A stretch of 64,000 nucleotides of DNA from Clostridiales bacterium (GTDB lineage: Bacteria > Bacillota > Clostridia > Peptostreptococcales > Anaerovoracaceae), in NCBI GenBank assembly GCA_015243575.1, contig CP042469.1:3872929-3936928 (forward strand), in the 5' to 3' direction. Made by a program: the position numbers and the translations under genes. The notes below the pieces were generated by a model. It saw only the letters and a program-made list of their open reading frames with translations. It was not told the DNA's origin and searched no databases. Shown one piece after another: positions 51,661-60,172 of this stretch (position 1 is the first letter of the stretch; every line of letters begins with the position of its first letter).

Positions 51661-52239
51661 ATGAAAATAAAGAAAGTAATTGTCGTCGTGAGTACGTTGA
51701 TCTTTGTATTATCAATGAGCGTAAATGCCTTTGCAAATGAATCGGATGGAACGGCATCCGTAAAGGAAGGGAGTAAGGCTGTTGCAGTTCAGGAAAAAGT
51801 AAAGGAGAAAAAGGCTGAACTGCAGGAGAAGAAAGGAGCAGCATCTGATTTTCGAGCAGCTGTCAAGGAAGAACGAGATGGAGTAAAAGAAAAACGCGAT
51901 CTCAATAGGAGTCTTCGCCAGGAGAATACAGCGCTCAGAAAAGAGCTTACCGCGGGTATCAAAGCGCAGAAGGAAGCAGGGATCATACTGGATGAAGAAA
52001 CAGCAGCAAAGCTGGCAGCATATAGCGAAGAACTTCAGTCTGTGACCGCAGAGCTAAAAAGTACAAAGGGTGACATAAAAGAGATCGCCGCAGAGAAGAA
52101 GGAAGCACTTAAGGCACTGGACTATGAGGCTATGGAAGCAGCCTTTGCGGAGATTGGCAGCATACAGGAAGACAGAAACGATGCACTGATTCGGATCAAT
52201 TCTCTGCTCAAGGAAATGATTGCTCTGGTGCAGGAGTAA
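51661..52239 (+). CDS. Secreted coiled-coil protein
   Basis: 192-aa protein with a cleavable signal peptide (VIVVVSTLIFVLSMSVNAFA) and an almost entirely helical, Lys/Glu-rich mature part predicted as coiled coil. The layout is reminiscent of Spy/CpxP-like envelope stress proteins, but no LTxxQ motif is present. ATG at 51661 follows AAGGAAGG. It may be a target of the divergent two-component system. Confidence 0.72.
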   Translation: MKIKKVIVVVSTLIFVLSMSVNAFANESDGTASVKEGSKAVAVQEKVKEKKAELQEKKGAASDFRAAVKEERDGVKEKRDLNRSLRQENTALRKELTAGIKAQKEAGIILDEETAAKLAAYSEELQSVTAELKSTKGDIKEIAAEKKEALKALDYEAMEAAFAEIGSIQEDRNDALIRINSLLKEMIALVQE

Positions 52240-52250
52240 CAGAATAAACG

Positions 52251-52296
52251 AAGGGGCTGCGCGCTAGCTATAAAATGCTAGTGTGCAGCCCTTTTG
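52251..52296 (+). terminator. Terminator between the secreted protein and alr
   Basis: AAGGGGCTGC and GCTAGC on the left pair with GCTAG and GCAGCCCTT on the right, followed by TTTG. It probably serves both convergent genes. Confidence 0.75.
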
Positions 52297-52348
52297 ATAT
52301 CCGCAGCGATATGTTTTTCTACTTATCCCAGGAAATGATGATGATCCA

Positions 52349-53491
52349 TTAAACAAGTGCTTCCCTAACATAAACTTTCGGCAATCTCTGACCGAAAGCA
52401 CATACGACTTCATAATTGATGGTACCGGTCTTTTCTCCGAGTTCATCTGCAAGGATTGTCAGCTCCCCCTGACTGCCCATCAGAACTACCTCGTCGCCCA
52501 ACTTTACGCCCGGAACATCGGTTACATCGATCATACACTGATCCATGCAGATATTCCCTGCCAGCGGAGCGAAGACGCCATTGACGATGACCCGGCCTTT
52601 CCCCGAAAGAAATCTTGGGTAGCCGTCAGCATAGCCCAGGGTAAGGGTTGCAATGATGCTTTCTCTTGAAGTTGTGAACTTCCTGCCATAGCTTACGGAA
52701 AAACCAGCAGGAACTTTTTTAAGGTGGACAATATTGGCCTTTACAGACATGACGGGCTTAATGGAAAAGAGCGTTCGATCCACCTCTGAAGAGGGATAGC
52801 ATCCATAAAGAATGATACCGGGCCGTACTGCGTCATAGTGTGCGTCAGGTATCTCCATGATCGCCGCACTGTTGGCAATGGTTCTTGCAGGAATTGAAAT
52901 TCCTGCTTCGGAGAGCTTCTGATAAAAGTTCTCGTAAAGGGAAAGCTGGGACTGAGCATAGGCCTTGTCCCTTTCGTCTGCTGTCGCAAAATGAGAAAAG
53001 AGCCCTTTGATCCTAAGATTTGATAGCAGGCTTATCTTAAGGATTTCTTCTGCGCCCTCATCATTGGGAAGAACGCCAATTCTTCCCATTCCGGTGTCAA
53101 CCGCGGCATAGATTTCAATAGTCTTTTTTGCCGATGCGGCGGCAGCAGAAATGGCCGCTGCATTCTCTACGGAACAGACCACCGGCGTAATATCGTACTG
53201 CAGAAGCGTGTCGGCATACTGCTCAGGGGTAATCCCCAGCATGATGATCGGGCAGGTAAATCCGCTTTCCCGCAGAGAAATTGCTTCTTGAAGGGTGGCG
53301 ATCGCAAGGGTACCGACGCCGTTTTCCAGCAGAACCTTGGAAACAGCCGCAGCTCCATGACCGTAACCGTCAGCTTTTACAACGCCGATGATTTCCTTGT
53401 TTCCTGCCTTACTCTGAATTTGCTTTATATTATACTCTAGATTGCTCAGATTAATCTCCGCCCAAGCGGGCCGCAAGGCTTCCTGATACAT
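52349..53491 (-). CDS. alr: Alanine racemase
   Basis: 380-aa PLP enzyme making D-Ala for peptidoglycan, and in spore-formers also linked to spore germination control. PLP lysine is in VVKADGYGHGA near residue 39. The opposing catalytic Tyr region is SVSYGRKF, with CMDQCMIDVTD near the active site. ATG at 53491 follows AAAGGGATT. It stands alone on the minus strand. Confidence 0.95.
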   Translation of the reverse strand: MYQEALRPAWAEINLSNLEYNIKQIQSKAGNKEIIGVVKADGYGHGAAAVSKVLLENGVGTLAIATLQEAISLRESGFTCPIIMLGITPEQYADTLLQYDITPVVCSVENAAAISAAAASAKKTIEIYAAVDTGMGRIGVLPNDEGAEEILKISLLSNLRIKGLFSHFATADERDKAYAQSQLSLYENFYQKLSEAGISIPARTIANSAAIMEIPDAHYDAVRPGIILYGCYPSSEVDRTLFSIKPVMSVKANIVHLKKVPAGFSVSYGRKFTTSRESIIATLTLGYADGYPRFLSGKGRVIVNGVFAPLAGNICMDQCMIDVTDVPGVKLGDEVVLMGSQGELTILADELGEKTGTINYEVVCAFGQRLPKVYVREALV

Positions 53492-53661
53492 AAGATAATC
53501 CCTTTCTGAGGAAGCTCTGATTTCACAAAGTGTATGCACGAATGAATCAGCGTTTCCCTAAACACAAAAAAATAAATGCAAGCCCATTATATACCTCGGT
53601 CTTATTGCCAGTCAATATGAGCCAACGCAACCATGGGTAACCGCAAAAAAATTTGCGGAAC

Positions 53662-54543
53662 TCACACAGACGGCTGTCTGGAGTAGCGATAAGTCAGCAA
53701 AGATGCAAGGATCACCAGTGCTCCTCCTGCCAACGAGTTTGTTGAGACAGTTTCGCCCAGCACAAGATAACCAAGCAGCATGGAAAATAAAATTCCCGAA
53801 TAATTGTAGATGCTGACTTCCGCTGCGGGAGCCAGGCGGTAGGCGTAGGTCAGGGCAATCTGTCCAAAGCCTCCGAAGATGCCCATCAAAACCAAAAGCA
53901 GAAAATCCGTTAGGCTGGGAGGCTTATAATTTATGATAAAAAAGGGAAGGGACACTAGGGCGCAAAAGGTGGAGAAGTGCATAATAACAGTAAGTGCATC
54001 GACCTTATCCTTGAAGTAAGCCAGCAGGGTATAGGAAACGCTGGCAAATACAGCGCAAAGAATGGCCATAAAGAGCGGAAAAAGATCCGAATGAAACGCG
54101 GGATTTGCAACCAGATAAGCGCCTCCAAAAGCGATGAGCAGCGCCGGTACCTGTATTTTATTAATTTGCTCCTTCAGAAAGAAAAAGGCAAATAACGTAA
54201 TGAGAAACGGAGACAGCTTGCTTAGGATGGTGACATCTGCCTGTGTGGCATTCGATGCTGCGTAGAATAGGGAAACAAGACCAAGAAGACCGAAGGAGGA
54301 ACGCATGAAAAGAAGCGGCTGATATTTTCTTTCTCCAAATAATGAAAGACCGTGTCTACGTATGATTACAAAACAAAGGATCAGACTGACGATATTACGG
54401 AAGAATACTTGTTCCATCAGCGGAACCCGATTTCCGGTAATGTTGATGACCACCTGCATCGCAGAAAAGAGTAAGGCAGATAGCAGCATTAAAAAAATTC
54501 CAAGCTGCTTCGATGTTATTTTAGTTTTTCTTGATAAATTCAA
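53662..54543 (-). CDS. EamA/DMT-family transporter
   Basis: 293-aa membrane protein with ten helices arranged as two EamA repeats. Substrates of this superfamily include amino acids, metabolites and riboflavin-type compounds; none can be chosen. The start appears to be TTG at 54543, overlapping the previous gene's TGA, with AGAGG upstream. It is the last gene of a radical SAM-YczE-EamA set. Confidence 0.87.
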   Translation of the reverse strand: MNLSRKTKITSKQLGIFLMLLSALLFSAMQVVINITGNRVPLMEQVFFRNIVSLILCFVIIRRHGLSLFGERKYQPLLFMRSSFGLLGLVSLFYAASNATQADVTILSKLSPFLITLFAFFFLKEQINKIQVPALLIAFGGAYLVANPAFHSDLFPLFMAILCAVFASVSYTLLAYFKDKVDALTVIMHFSTFCALVSLPFFIINYKPPSLTDFLLLVLMGIFGGFGQIALTYAYRLAPAAEVSIYNYSGILFSMLLGYLVLGETVSTNSLAGGALVILASLLTYRYSRQPSV

Positions 54544-55142
54544 AGTTTAAGCCTCTTTTCCAGATTGCCTCGAAAATACTGAACCGTAGGCCCGGTCAAC
54601 AAACCCTGTATAATGGTTCCCGCACCGAAGACACCGCCCAGCAGAATCCCAATTGTGATAACACTGATGTCAAAAACGATCTTGCACCAACGAAACTGCA
54701 GGCCTGCTTTCTCTGATACCATGATTGTAATAAGATCTGCACCTGATATTCCAAAGTTGGCGGCGAGATACAGGGCAATTGCAAATGCAAGGCAAAGGAA
54801 CGCGATGATATAGAAAATGACCCGGATGATCATGTCGGATTCCGGTGTGACTACCAGGCTGACAAGCCTTGCAAACTGATCGATGGAAGGCCCTACGATT
54901 ATAAGTGACAGCAGGGTTGCACCGCTGATGTAACTACGGTCAACAAAGAATGCTCCAAGAATGATAATAAAGTAAAATCCAAGGCTGGCAATTCCTACTG
55001 AAGTGTGAAATACATTTGCCAGGCCAGCGGAAAGAACACTGATGGAATCCAGTCCGAATCCCGCTTGAATAAACAGGCTTACAGCCATACCGTTGCATAA
55101 GAAGGCCAGTACAACGATGATAGTCTTTTTGAATATGAGCAT
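54540..55142 (-). CDS. YczE/YitT-like membrane protein
   Basis: 200-aa protein with about five membrane helices. Conserved small-residue motifs FIQAGFGLDSISVLSAGL and ANFGISGADLITIM are typical of the YczE family, whose function is unclear. GGAGG lies just upstream of the ATG. It sits between a radical SAM gene and an EamA exporter, overlapping the latter. Confidence 0.8.
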   Translation of the reverse strand: MLIFKKTIIVVLAFLCNGMAVSLFIQAGFGLDSISVLSAGLANVFHTSVGIASLGFYFIIILGAFFVDRSYISGATLLSLIIVGPSIDQFARLVSLVVTPESDMIIRVIFYIIAFLCLAFAIALYLAANFGISGADLITIMVSEKAGLQFRWCKIVFDISVITIGILLGGVFGAGTIIQGLLTGPTVQYFRGNLEKRLKL

Positions 55143-55216
55143 AATACCTCCAGTATGTTTTTAATATTAGTAGGCTTCCCCAGAACGTGTACCGCGAAAG
55201 CAACAAAGTAATTTTT

Positions 55217-56332
55217 CTATTCGGATGTTGCCATTTCCATGATCTCGTCATCCTTGCCGAAAAGTGCACAGCCACCTTCGTGTTCTATAGCCAGCATTCC
55301 CGAGTCTTCGAGACTTCGGAACAGTCCCGAGGCCAAAACCTCCTTGAGCGGATAATCTCTGACATTGCGATCCGAAATGGGGGAAAAGGGGCAGGGCTCG
55401 GCGCCGCCAAAGGGGTTAATATGGAAAAAACCGCGGCCTGCAGCAAGACAGCCGCCGGAGTATTTTTCATCACCGGGAAAAGAGAGCAGATTGGGACAGC
55501 CGGGAAGGGTACGCAGCTTGCTGAGCCTGCGATCCATGAGTGCTCTGTCTGCAGTACCGGGTGCAAGTGATTTCGCTTCCTCTGTGACGGGGACATATTC
55601 CACGAAGAATACGATGCCACAGCCTGTTTCCTGGAGGGTGCGGACAAATTCGTATTCCGTAACTCGACGGATATTCTGGCTTGTAACTGTGATCGAGACC
55701 CCAAACAAGGCAGACTGCTCTCTGAAACGAGCCATCGCTTCTGTTACCTTCTGATAAACACCATGGCCCCTTCTAAGATCCGTCTCATCCTCATCTCCTT
55801 CCAAACTGAAGACCGGAATTAGATTTCGATTTTCGTCAAAGAAGGTAATCCAGTCGGCATTCACTAGGGTTCCGTTCGTAAAGACGGGGAATAGGATCTG
55901 AGGATGGTCTGACGCTTTTTCAAGAACTTCTCTTTTCATCAGCGGTTCTCCGCCGGCCAGAAGGATAAAGGAGATTCCCAGATCGGCTGCCTCCGTAAAG
56001 ATTCTATCCCATTCCTCTTCGGTGAGCAGAGCTTTTTCTGGCATTTTGGGATGGGAGCACACGCTGCTGCCGCAGGATTGATTTGCTCTTGCATAGCAGC
56101 CTTTGCAGAATAAATTACAGTCGGAAGCGATGCTGGCGATGAGGAAGGGCGGAACGTGCAACCCCATTGCTTCATGCCTCATACGGATTCGGCGGGCATT
56201 TGATGCATAAGCAACAAACCGCAGCAAAAATTTGATCTCCTGTGAGTTTTTCAAAGAAGCTTTTAAAGTGTTCAGAATGATATCTTTGATGCCTTGGTTC
56301 ATATAGCGATTTAATTCAGAGTGGTCCTTCAT
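55217..56332 (-). CDS. Radical SAM protein with C-terminal Cys-rich (SPASM-like) region
   Basis: 371-aa radical SAM enzyme. The SAM [4Fe-4S] motif is CNLFCKGC (~residues 72-79), preceded by PPFLIASIASD. GGEPL marks the SAM-binding loop. Later cysteines (GGCLAAGRG, AEPCPFSP, EGGCALFG) suggest an auxiliary cluster. ATG at 56332 follows GGGAGG; the upstream frame lacks one. No obvious substrate peptide is adjacent. It heads an operon with two membrane proteins. Confidence 0.87.
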   Translation of the reverse strand: MKDHSELNRYMNQGIKDIILNTLKASLKNSQEIKFLLRFVAYASNARRIRMRHEAMGLHVPPFLIASIASDCNLFCKGCYARANQSCGSSVCSHPKMPEKALLTEEEWDRIFTEAADLGISFILLAGGEPLMKREVLEKASDHPQILFPVFTNGTLVNADWITFFDENRNLIPVFSLEGDEDETDLRRGHGVYQKVTEAMARFREQSALFGVSITVTSQNIRRVTEYEFVRTLQETGCGIVFFVEYVPVTEEAKSLAPGTADRALMDRRLSKLRTLPGCPNLLSFPGDEKYSGGCLAAGRGFFHINPFGGAEPCPFSPISDRNVRDYPLKEVLASGLFRSLEDSGMLAIEHEGGCALFGKDDEIMEMATSE

Positions 56333-56369
56333 AAATACCTCCCCGAGATAACATAGTTTGTGACCTTTA

Positions 56370-56398
56370 ATTATAATTCGTTTCTGATCTCCTGTCAA
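56370..56398 (-). promoter_or_regulatory. Consensus sigma-A promoter of the radical SAM operon
   Basis: Minus-strand TTGACA (56398-56393), a 17-nt spacer and TATAAT (56375-56370): a full consensus match. Confidence 0.8.
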
Positions 56399-56454
56399 AT
56401 TTATGCTGGAAGTTATGCTGTCATGCTCCCTTTTGGCGGTGTTGCATAAACTTA

Positions 56455-56483
56455 TTGAATCGCGTCGAAATATGAAGTAAACT
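56455..56483 (+). promoter_or_regulatory. Promoter of the GGDEF/HD-GYP gene
   Basis: TTGAAT (56455-56460) and TAAACT (56478-56483) are 17 nt apart, 28 nt before the start codon. Confidence 0.55.
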
Positions 56484-56510
56484 GATAAAAAAGAAATCGG
56501 AAGGATTGAA

Positions 56511-58658
56511 ATGACTAAATTTAAAACCCTCATTTCGAATACGGCAGGTCACACTGCAAAGTCGAGACTCATTTTTTTAGTCTCGTTTATTTTTCTGTTG
56601 CTTATTTGCATGATTAGTGTGAGCACAGTTTGGTATTTGTCCATGGAGCAGAAAGAAGAGGAAGCCCTTCGCATGACAGAGGTTGCTAAGGCCGGGTTCA
56701 GCGAAGCCGATCTGAGGAAGCTGGATTATAATAAAAGTGATCTTTTGAAACGAGAATATATAGAAGTAAAAGAGGGACTGCAGCAAATCGTTGCTGCCTC
56801 TGAAGATATTCGTTTTGCATATATTTTTGCTATGCGAGATGACAGACTCTATTTCGCTGCTGATTCGGAGCCTGAGAGTGCAGAAAACTATTCTCCTCCC
56901 GGTCAGGAGTATACAGAAGCTGGCGCCGAAGATAAGCAGCCGTTTTACGATGGGAAGCCAATCATTTTAAAAAGCAAAGATCGCTGGGGTACTTGGATCA
57001 GTGTGCTGTCCCCCATGAGAGATTCTGTCACGGGGGAGCTAATTGCTGTCTTTGGGGTTGATTATACGGAAACCGCATGGTATCGACAGGCAATGCGAAA
57101 CACAATTCAGGCTGGTGTAATTGCAGCAAGCCTATTGTTTGTATTTTTATCCCTTTCCTATGTGTTTCGGTCCAATTTCCTGATTCGCAGGGAGCAGAGT
57201 AAGCATTTCGAGACGAATAGTAAGCTTCATGAAAATGAAAGAAGTTTTTCCCTTCTTCTGTCCAATTTACCTGGCATGGCCTACCGGTGCAAATATGATG
57301 TTCACTGGACAATGCTCTTCGTATCTGAGGGATGTCTGGATCTGACCGGTTACTCCGCATCCAGCCTTGTCAATAACCGGGATGTTACGTACAGCGATAT
57401 CATAAGCCCAAGATTTCGGGATGTTTTGTGGGAAAAATGGATCCATGTAATAGAAGAAAAGGGGAAGCTGGCAGAGGAGTACGAAATCATTACTGCTTCC
57501 GGTGAAGCCAGATGGGTCTTTGAACAGGGGCAGGCAATTTTCGAAAGTGACGGCAGCGTCTCCGCGCTGGAAGGGCTGATTATCGATATAACAGACCGAA
57601 AGAGGAAAGAGGATGAAATTCAATACCTGAACAATCATGATTTTCTCACGGGTATCTATAATCGTCGTTTTCTTGAGCTAATGAAGGTGCGAATGGACCG
57701 GGGAGATTTTCTTCCCCTCTCAGTCATTATTGGTGATATCAACGGAGTCAAACTGGTCAACGATGCGTTGGGACATGCTGAGGGGGACAAGCTCATCATT
57801 GAGACTGCAAAAATCATTCAGAAATGTACCAGGGAAAATGATATCGCTGCAAGAACTGGTGGAGATGAATTCACAATTTTACTGCCCTTCACAGATAAAG
57901 AGACTGCAAGTGACAGGATGAGTTTGATCAGAGAGGAGTGCGAGCGATATAATCGAAAGCTTTTTAATGAAGCATATTCTCTGAACATCTCCCTTGGATT
58001 TGCCACCAAAGAAAAAGCTGAGGAGAACCTGGACAACACCATAAAGCTGGCGGAAGATTTCATGTATAAGCGAAAGCTTTTGGAGCATAAGAGCTCTCAT
58101 AGTGTTATACTTTCCTCAATCAAAGCAACCATGCATGAAAAGAGTCATGAGACACAGGAGCATGCGGAACGACTCACCTATCTTGCCAAGGAAATCGGAA
58201 GAAAGCTCAAGCTCACTCAGCTTCAGATGGATGAGCTTGAACTGGTTGCAATGCTTCATGACATCGGCAAGGTTGGCGTGGACGACCGGATTTTAAACAA
58301 GCCAGGCAAGCTTAACGATGAAGAATGGGTGGAAATGAAAAAGCACTCAGAGATTGGATATCGAATTGCCATGTCATCGCCTGATCTGGTAGCAGTAGCA
58401 GACTTTATCCTGTATCTTCATGAACGATGGGACGGGCGGGGATACCCGCAGGGTATCGCAGGAGAAGAGATACCGCTGCTCTCACGAATTGTATCCGTTG
58501 TAGATGCTTATGATGCAATGACTGAAAATCGGCCATACCGAAAAGCGATGTCTGAAGAAGAGGCATCCGCCGAAATCCGGAGAAATGCTGGCATCCAATT
58601 CGACCCGAAGATCGTAAAAGTGTTTCTGGACAAGGTTTTGAACGTAAAATATGGGTAA
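56511..58658 (+). CDS. Membrane PAS-GGDEF-HD-GYP cyclic-di-GMP protein
   Basis: 715-aa protein. Two membrane helices (~residues 20-42 and 195-217) flank an extracellular sensor; then come PAS (~245-365), GGDEF (~370-530) and HD-GYP (~535-700). The synthase motif is an intact GGDEF with an inhibitory RxxD site (REND) five residues before it. The phosphodiesterase part has HDIGKVG, KHSEIG and the HERWDGRGYP block. Both catalytic halves look functional, so it could make and break c-di-GMP according to an outside signal. Confidence 0.92.
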   Translation: MTKFKTLISNTAGHTAKSRLIFLVSFIFLLLICMISVSTVWYLSMEQKEEEALRMTEVAKAGFSEADLRKLDYNKSDLLKREYIEVKEGLQQIVAASEDIRFAYIFAMRDDRLYFAADSEPESAENYSPPGQEYTEAGAEDKQPFYDGKPIILKSKDRWGTWISVLSPMRDSVTGELIAVFGVDYTETAWYRQAMRNTIQAGVIAASLLFVFLSLSYVFRSNFLIRREQSKHFETNSKLHENERSFSLLLSNLPGMAYRCKYDVHWTMLFVSEGCLDLTGYSASSLVNNRDVTYSDIISPRFRDVLWEKWIHVIEEKGKLAEEYEIITASGEARWVFEQGQAIFESDGSVSALEGLIIDITDRKRKEDEIQYLNNHDFLTGIYNRRFLELMKVRMDRGDFLPLSVIIGDINGVKLVNDALGHAEGDKLIIETAKIIQKCTRENDIAARTGGDEFTILLPFTDKETASDRMSLIREECERYNRKLFNEAYSLNISLGFATKEKAEENLDNTIKLAEDFMYKRKLLEHKSSHSVILSSIKATMHEKSHETQEHAERLTYLAKEIGRKLKLTQLQMDELELVAMLHDIGKVGVDDRILNKPGKLNDEEWVEMKKHSEIGYRIAMSSPDLVAVADFILYLHERWDGRGYPQGIAGEEIPLLSRIVSVVDAYDAMTENRPYRKAMSEEEASAEIRRNAGIQFDPKIVKVFLDKVLNVKYG

Positions 58659-58675
58659 AATAAAAGCGGAACCAG

Positions 58676-58704
58676 TTGTATTCGTTAGGATGAATGATTA
58701 TAAT
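58676..58704 (+). promoter_or_regulatory. Promoter of the trkA pair
   Basis: TTGTAT (58676-58681) and TATAAT (58699-58704) are 17 nt apart. A hairpin CCGAAAGCC...GGGTTTCGG (58714-58734) begins at the expected transcript start. Confidence 0.65.
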
Positions 58705-58764
58705 AATTCTTGCCCGAAAGCCTTTGGGTTTCGGTGAAAATTGTTCCTTACAGGAGGAGAAAAA

Positions 58765-59376
58765 ATGCAGATCGTAATAGCGGGATGCGGCAAAGTTGGG
58801 GCTCAATTTGCCACAGTCATGTCTGAAGAGGGTCATGAGATCTCCGTAGTAGACAGCAACAGTGCCAATCTCAATCTCTTAGGACCCAGCTTTCACGGTG
58901 TGACGGTATTGGGTGTTCCCATTGATGAGGATGTACTCAAACAGGCTGGGATTGAAGGTGCTGATGGCTTTGCCGCTGTAACGCCGGATGACAACATCAA
59001 CATGATGGCATGCCAGATTGCCAAAGAGGTTTTTCATGTACCGAGGATTTTTGCTAGGATTCAGGATCCGGTCAAGGAACAGGTTTTTTATCAATTTGGA
59101 GTGCACACAGTATGCCCTACAAATATGGCGGTAGAGGAGTTCAGAGCTCTGATGCTTGGTGAGTCCAGCACCAGAACCTGTTATTTGGACAATACAGGGA
59201 TCGAATTTAACTACGAGAGAATTGGAGATAAGGATGTGGGGAAGCTCTTGAAAGAGATCACTGCAGCCAAAGATACAATGCTCTTAGGCGTTCTGCGAAA
59301 TGGGCAGTTGAGCTTTGCTAGCCCATCTTTCAAGTTGGAATTTAACGATGAACTCGTCATCGTTTCAAAGATATAG
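58765..59376 (+). CDS. trkA: TrkA-type potassium channel regulator 1
   Basis: 203-aa single RCK unit: N-terminal Rossmann NAD-binding domain (VIAGCGKVGAQFA, then VVDSN) and an RCK-C domain ending FNDELVIVSKI. Such peripheral subunits gate TrkH/KtrB by NAD(H) or ATP/ADP. ATG at 58765 follows AGGAGGAG. It is followed by a second, different TrkA; TrkH is convergent. Confidence 0.9.
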   Translation: MQIVIAGCGKVGAQFATVMSEEGHEISVVDSNSANLNLLGPSFHGVTVLGVPIDEDVLKQAGIEGADGFAAVTPDDNINMMACQIAKEVFHVPRIFARIQDPVKEQVFYQFGVHTVCPTNMAVEEFRALMLGESSTRTCYLDNTGIEFNYERIGDKDVGKLLKEITAAKDTMLLGVLRNGQLSFASPSFKLEFNDELVIVSKI

Positions 59377-59430
59377 TCTCGTGAGCAAGAAGAAAATGGG
59401 TTGCGCTCCGAAATATAAAGGAGAAAAGGA

Positions 59431-60099
59431 ATGAATATCGTTGTCATCGGCGGAGGAAAAGTCGGATACTATCTGGCAAAGACTTTGCTGTCTTATCGTC
59501 ATAAGGTTAGTGTCATAGAGATGAAGCGGGAGATCTGCCAGAAGGTTGCAGATGAGCTGAATATTCCTGTTTATCAGGGAGATGCTACGAAGATCGATAT
59601 TTTAAAAAACGCTGATACTGCAAAAGCAGATGTGGTGATTGCCGTTACCGGGCAGGACGAAGAAAACCTGATTGCGTGCCAGCTTGCAAAGAATAACTTC
59701 AGGGTATCAAAGACCATCGCCAGGGTGAATAATCCCAAAAACACAGATGTGTTTTTGAAGCTGGGGGTTGACATACCTGTCAGCAGCACAACAATCATTG
59801 CTGATATGATTGAGCAGGAGGTTGATTATGCTGGAATGAAAACCCTCACCAGTATCAAGAATAATAAGATTGTAGTCAGTGAAGTTGAAATCTCCAAAAA
59901 CTCTCCCGTCTTCAACCGAAAAGTGAAGGATATAAAAATCCCGAGGGATTGCCAGCTTGTTTCTGTCATTAAAGACAATGAGGTGTTAAAGCCAGGGGAA
60001 AATCTTGTCCTATTAGAGGGTGATTCCGTGATCGTAGTGTCAGATTTGGAGAGCAAGAAGCACTTAAGGGACTTGTTTGCGGGCCAGCGTCCCGGTTAA
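59431..60099 (+). CDS. trkA: TrkA-type potassium channel regulator 2
   Basis: 222-aa RCK protein with NAD motif VIGGGKVGYYLA, IEMKREIC and a C-terminal RCK-C domain (ENLVLLEGDSVIVVSDLE). It differs clearly from the preceding copy, so the two probably combine as unlike subunits or serve different channels. AAAGGAG precedes the ATG. Confidence 0.92.
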   Translation: MNIVVIGGGKVGYYLAKTLLSYRHKVSVIEMKREICQKVADELNIPVYQGDATKIDILKNADTAKADVVIAVTGQDEENLIACQLAKNNFRVSKTIARVNNPKNTDVFLKLGVDIPVSSTTIIADMIEQEVDYAGMKTLTSIKNNKIVVSEVEISKNSPVFNRKVKDIKIPRDCQLVSVIKDNEVLKPGENLVLLEGDSVIVVSDLESKKHLRDLFAGQRPG

Positions 60100-60118
60100 G
60101 AACATCTCCTTTGTGATT

Positions 60119-60172
60119 GGCTTGATTGTAACTCCTGGCTTGACTGTGATTCTTGGCTTGATTGTATCCGTC
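60119..60172 (+). repeat. Three 18-nt tandem repeats between trkA and trkH
   Basis: Units at 60119-60136, 60137-60154 and 60155-60172 each begin GGCTTGA. The last overlaps the trkH stop codon. Confidence 0.7.

Noticed and set aside
60119-60172. Mobile-element remnant
   Set aside because: Only short 18-nt units are present, with no transposase, terminal inverted repeats or target duplication.
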